Source of the DNA: Planctomycetota bacterium
GTDB taxonomy: Bacteria; Planctomycetota; Phycisphaerae; UBA1845; UTPLA1
Assembly: GCA_027295245.1 (NCBI GenBank)
Contig: JAPULF010000061.1
Location: forward strand, 1 to 6,258
Direction of reading: 5' to 3'
DNA length: 6,258 nucleotides
Part shown: positions 5,836 through 6,258 of the stretch, piece by piece
Numbering within the stretch: the stretch's first letter is position 1
Layout: each line of letters starts with the position of its first letter
The notes under the pieces: model-generated
Seen by the model: only the letters and a program-made list of their open reading frames with translations
Told to the model about the DNA's origin: nothing
Databases searched by the model: none
Made by a program: the position numbers and the translations under genes

Positions 5836-5857
5836 ATCGCCGGTCCCACGCCGATTT
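5834..5857 (+). terminator. Weak stem-loop overlapping the DUF1571 stop codon
   Basis: AAATCG (5834-5839) pairs with CGATTT (5852-5857) around a 12-base loop, beginning within the TAA stop. The following bases, CGTCC, are not a U-run. It could stabilise the message end or be a poor terminator. The stem is short and AT-rich. Confidence 0.2.
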
Positions 5858-6130
5858 CGTCCTTCATCCAAAGACGATTAAACGATAGACCGTGAAAACC
5901 CTGTTCGCCGCCGTGCGCCCGTGTCCCGCGCCAAGTCGAATATGGCCGTTGGCGACTCTAGACTTGGCGTCCGGCGTCTGCGCAGTTTCCTGACAATCAT
6001 GGGAGGCCCGACGCCCGCAAGCGGCGACGCCGCAGTCGACCACAAATCTCTACGAATGATGAAAACGCTCTTAGCGATTCGACCGGTTGCGCCCCGTTCT
6101 GGACATTGAGCGGTAGTATTCTCTCAGCAA
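5836..6130. other. Convergent intergenic region
   Basis: About 295 bases separate the DUF1571 stop from the stop of the minus-strand gene on the right. I see no credible gene. A 62-codon GTG frame at 5921-6109 lacks a ribosome-binding site and any family resemblance. The region holds a 9-base perfect inverted repeat (5929-5937 with 5961-5969) and GC-rich self-complementary stretches near 6009-6033, but no stem followed by a T-run on either strand. Confidence 0.55.
5929..5969. repeat. Perfect 9-bp inverted repeat with 23-base spacer
   Basis: CGCCAAGTC (5929-5937) and GACTTGGCG (5961-5969) are exact inverted copies. A competing pairing exists inside: AGTCG (5934-5938) with CGACT (5953-5957). 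It lies between convergent genes and may act as a bidirectional stop or 3'-end structure. No T-tract is present. Confidence 0.4.
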
Positions 6131-6258
6131 TTAGTTGTAATCGGTCGGGAATCTTTCCGGCTGTCGTTCGATAACGCCTTCGGCGGTGCGGTTCTTTCGC
6201 AGATCATAGGTGAGCCAGGCGGACCCGACGCATTGGCCTGTGCCCTCGCCACGCAGCA
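6131..6258 (-). CDS. C-terminal end of an unrecognised protein, start outside window
   Basis: Reading the minus strand from base 6256 gives 41 codons ending in TAA at 6131-6133. The tail includes GTGQCVGSAWLTYDLRKNR and then EGVIERQPERFPTDYN. About two thirds of third positions are G or C, and the peptide looks ordered (WLTYDLRKNRTAEGVIE as strand and turn), which favours a real gene over a chance frame. I do not recognise the family. The gene converges on the DUF1571 gene. Confidence 0.55.
   Translation of the reverse strand, partial: LRGEGTGQCVGSAWLTYDLRKNRTAEGVIERQPERFPTDYN

Noticed and set aside
4858..5871. 337-codon open frame on the minus strand, opposite the DUF1571 gene
   Set aside because: It is the complement of a gene with clear DUF1571 motifs. 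Long antisense frames are expected in GC-rich DNA, and it shows no family motifs of its own.
5921..6109. 62-codon GTG frame in the convergent gap
   Set aside because: No ribosome-binding site, no recognisable domain, and basic low-information composition.
1..6258. CRISPR array, tRNA, rRNA, insertion sequence or attachment site
   Set aside because: I saw no regularly spaced repeats, no tRNA T-loop context outside coding DNA, no transposase or integrase motifs, and no terminal inverted repeats with target duplications.

Overview
This GC-rich window most likely comes from a member of the Planctomycetota. The main evidence is a DUF1571 protein and a secreted HEAT-plus-double-PDZ protein, both typical of that phylum. 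Shine-Dalgarno sequences are also weak or absent before most genes. This assignment rests on recognised family architecture, not on a marker gene, so it is probable rather than certain.

Layout, left to right. (1) 1-626, minus strand: the N-terminal 208 codons of an MtnP-type 5'-methylthioadenosine phosphorylase, running off the left edge. (2) 627-777: a divergent spacer with a good minus-strand promoter (-35 at 709-714, -10 at 686-691) and a perfect 15-bp dyad (665-679) at the predicted mtnP transcription start. (3) 778-1821, plus: an APH/homoserine-kinase-like phosphotransferase with intact catalytic motifs. (4) 1909-3009, plus: an exported HEAT-like plus two-PDZ protein with the only strong Shine-Dalgarno in the window. 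An A8 tract encodes part of its linker. (5) 3128-3931, plus: a lipoprotein of unknown function. (6) 3939-4559, plus: nadD, 7 bases after the lipoprotein and probably translationally coupled to it. (7) 4560-4905: a 346-base gap with a promoter-like sequence, a foldable leader, and a 14-base repeat copied from inside the lipoprotein gene. (8) 4906-5835, plus: a membrane-anchored DUF1571 protein whose first ATG lies in a perfect hairpin. (9) 5836-6130: a convergent gap with inverted repeats but no classical T-tract terminator. (10) 6131-6258, minus: the last 41 codons of an unrecognised protein.

The genes do not form one obvious pathway. mtnP (methylthioadenosine salvage) and nadD (NAD synthesis) are housekeeping enzymes. 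The HEAT-PDZ protein, the lipoprotein and the DUF1571 protein all act at or outside the cytoplasmic membrane. The least ordinary part is the spacer and leader before the DUF1571 gene: promoter, nested RNA fold, then a start codon inside a stem. I see no clear new multi-gene system, mobile element, CRISPR array, tRNA or rRNA.
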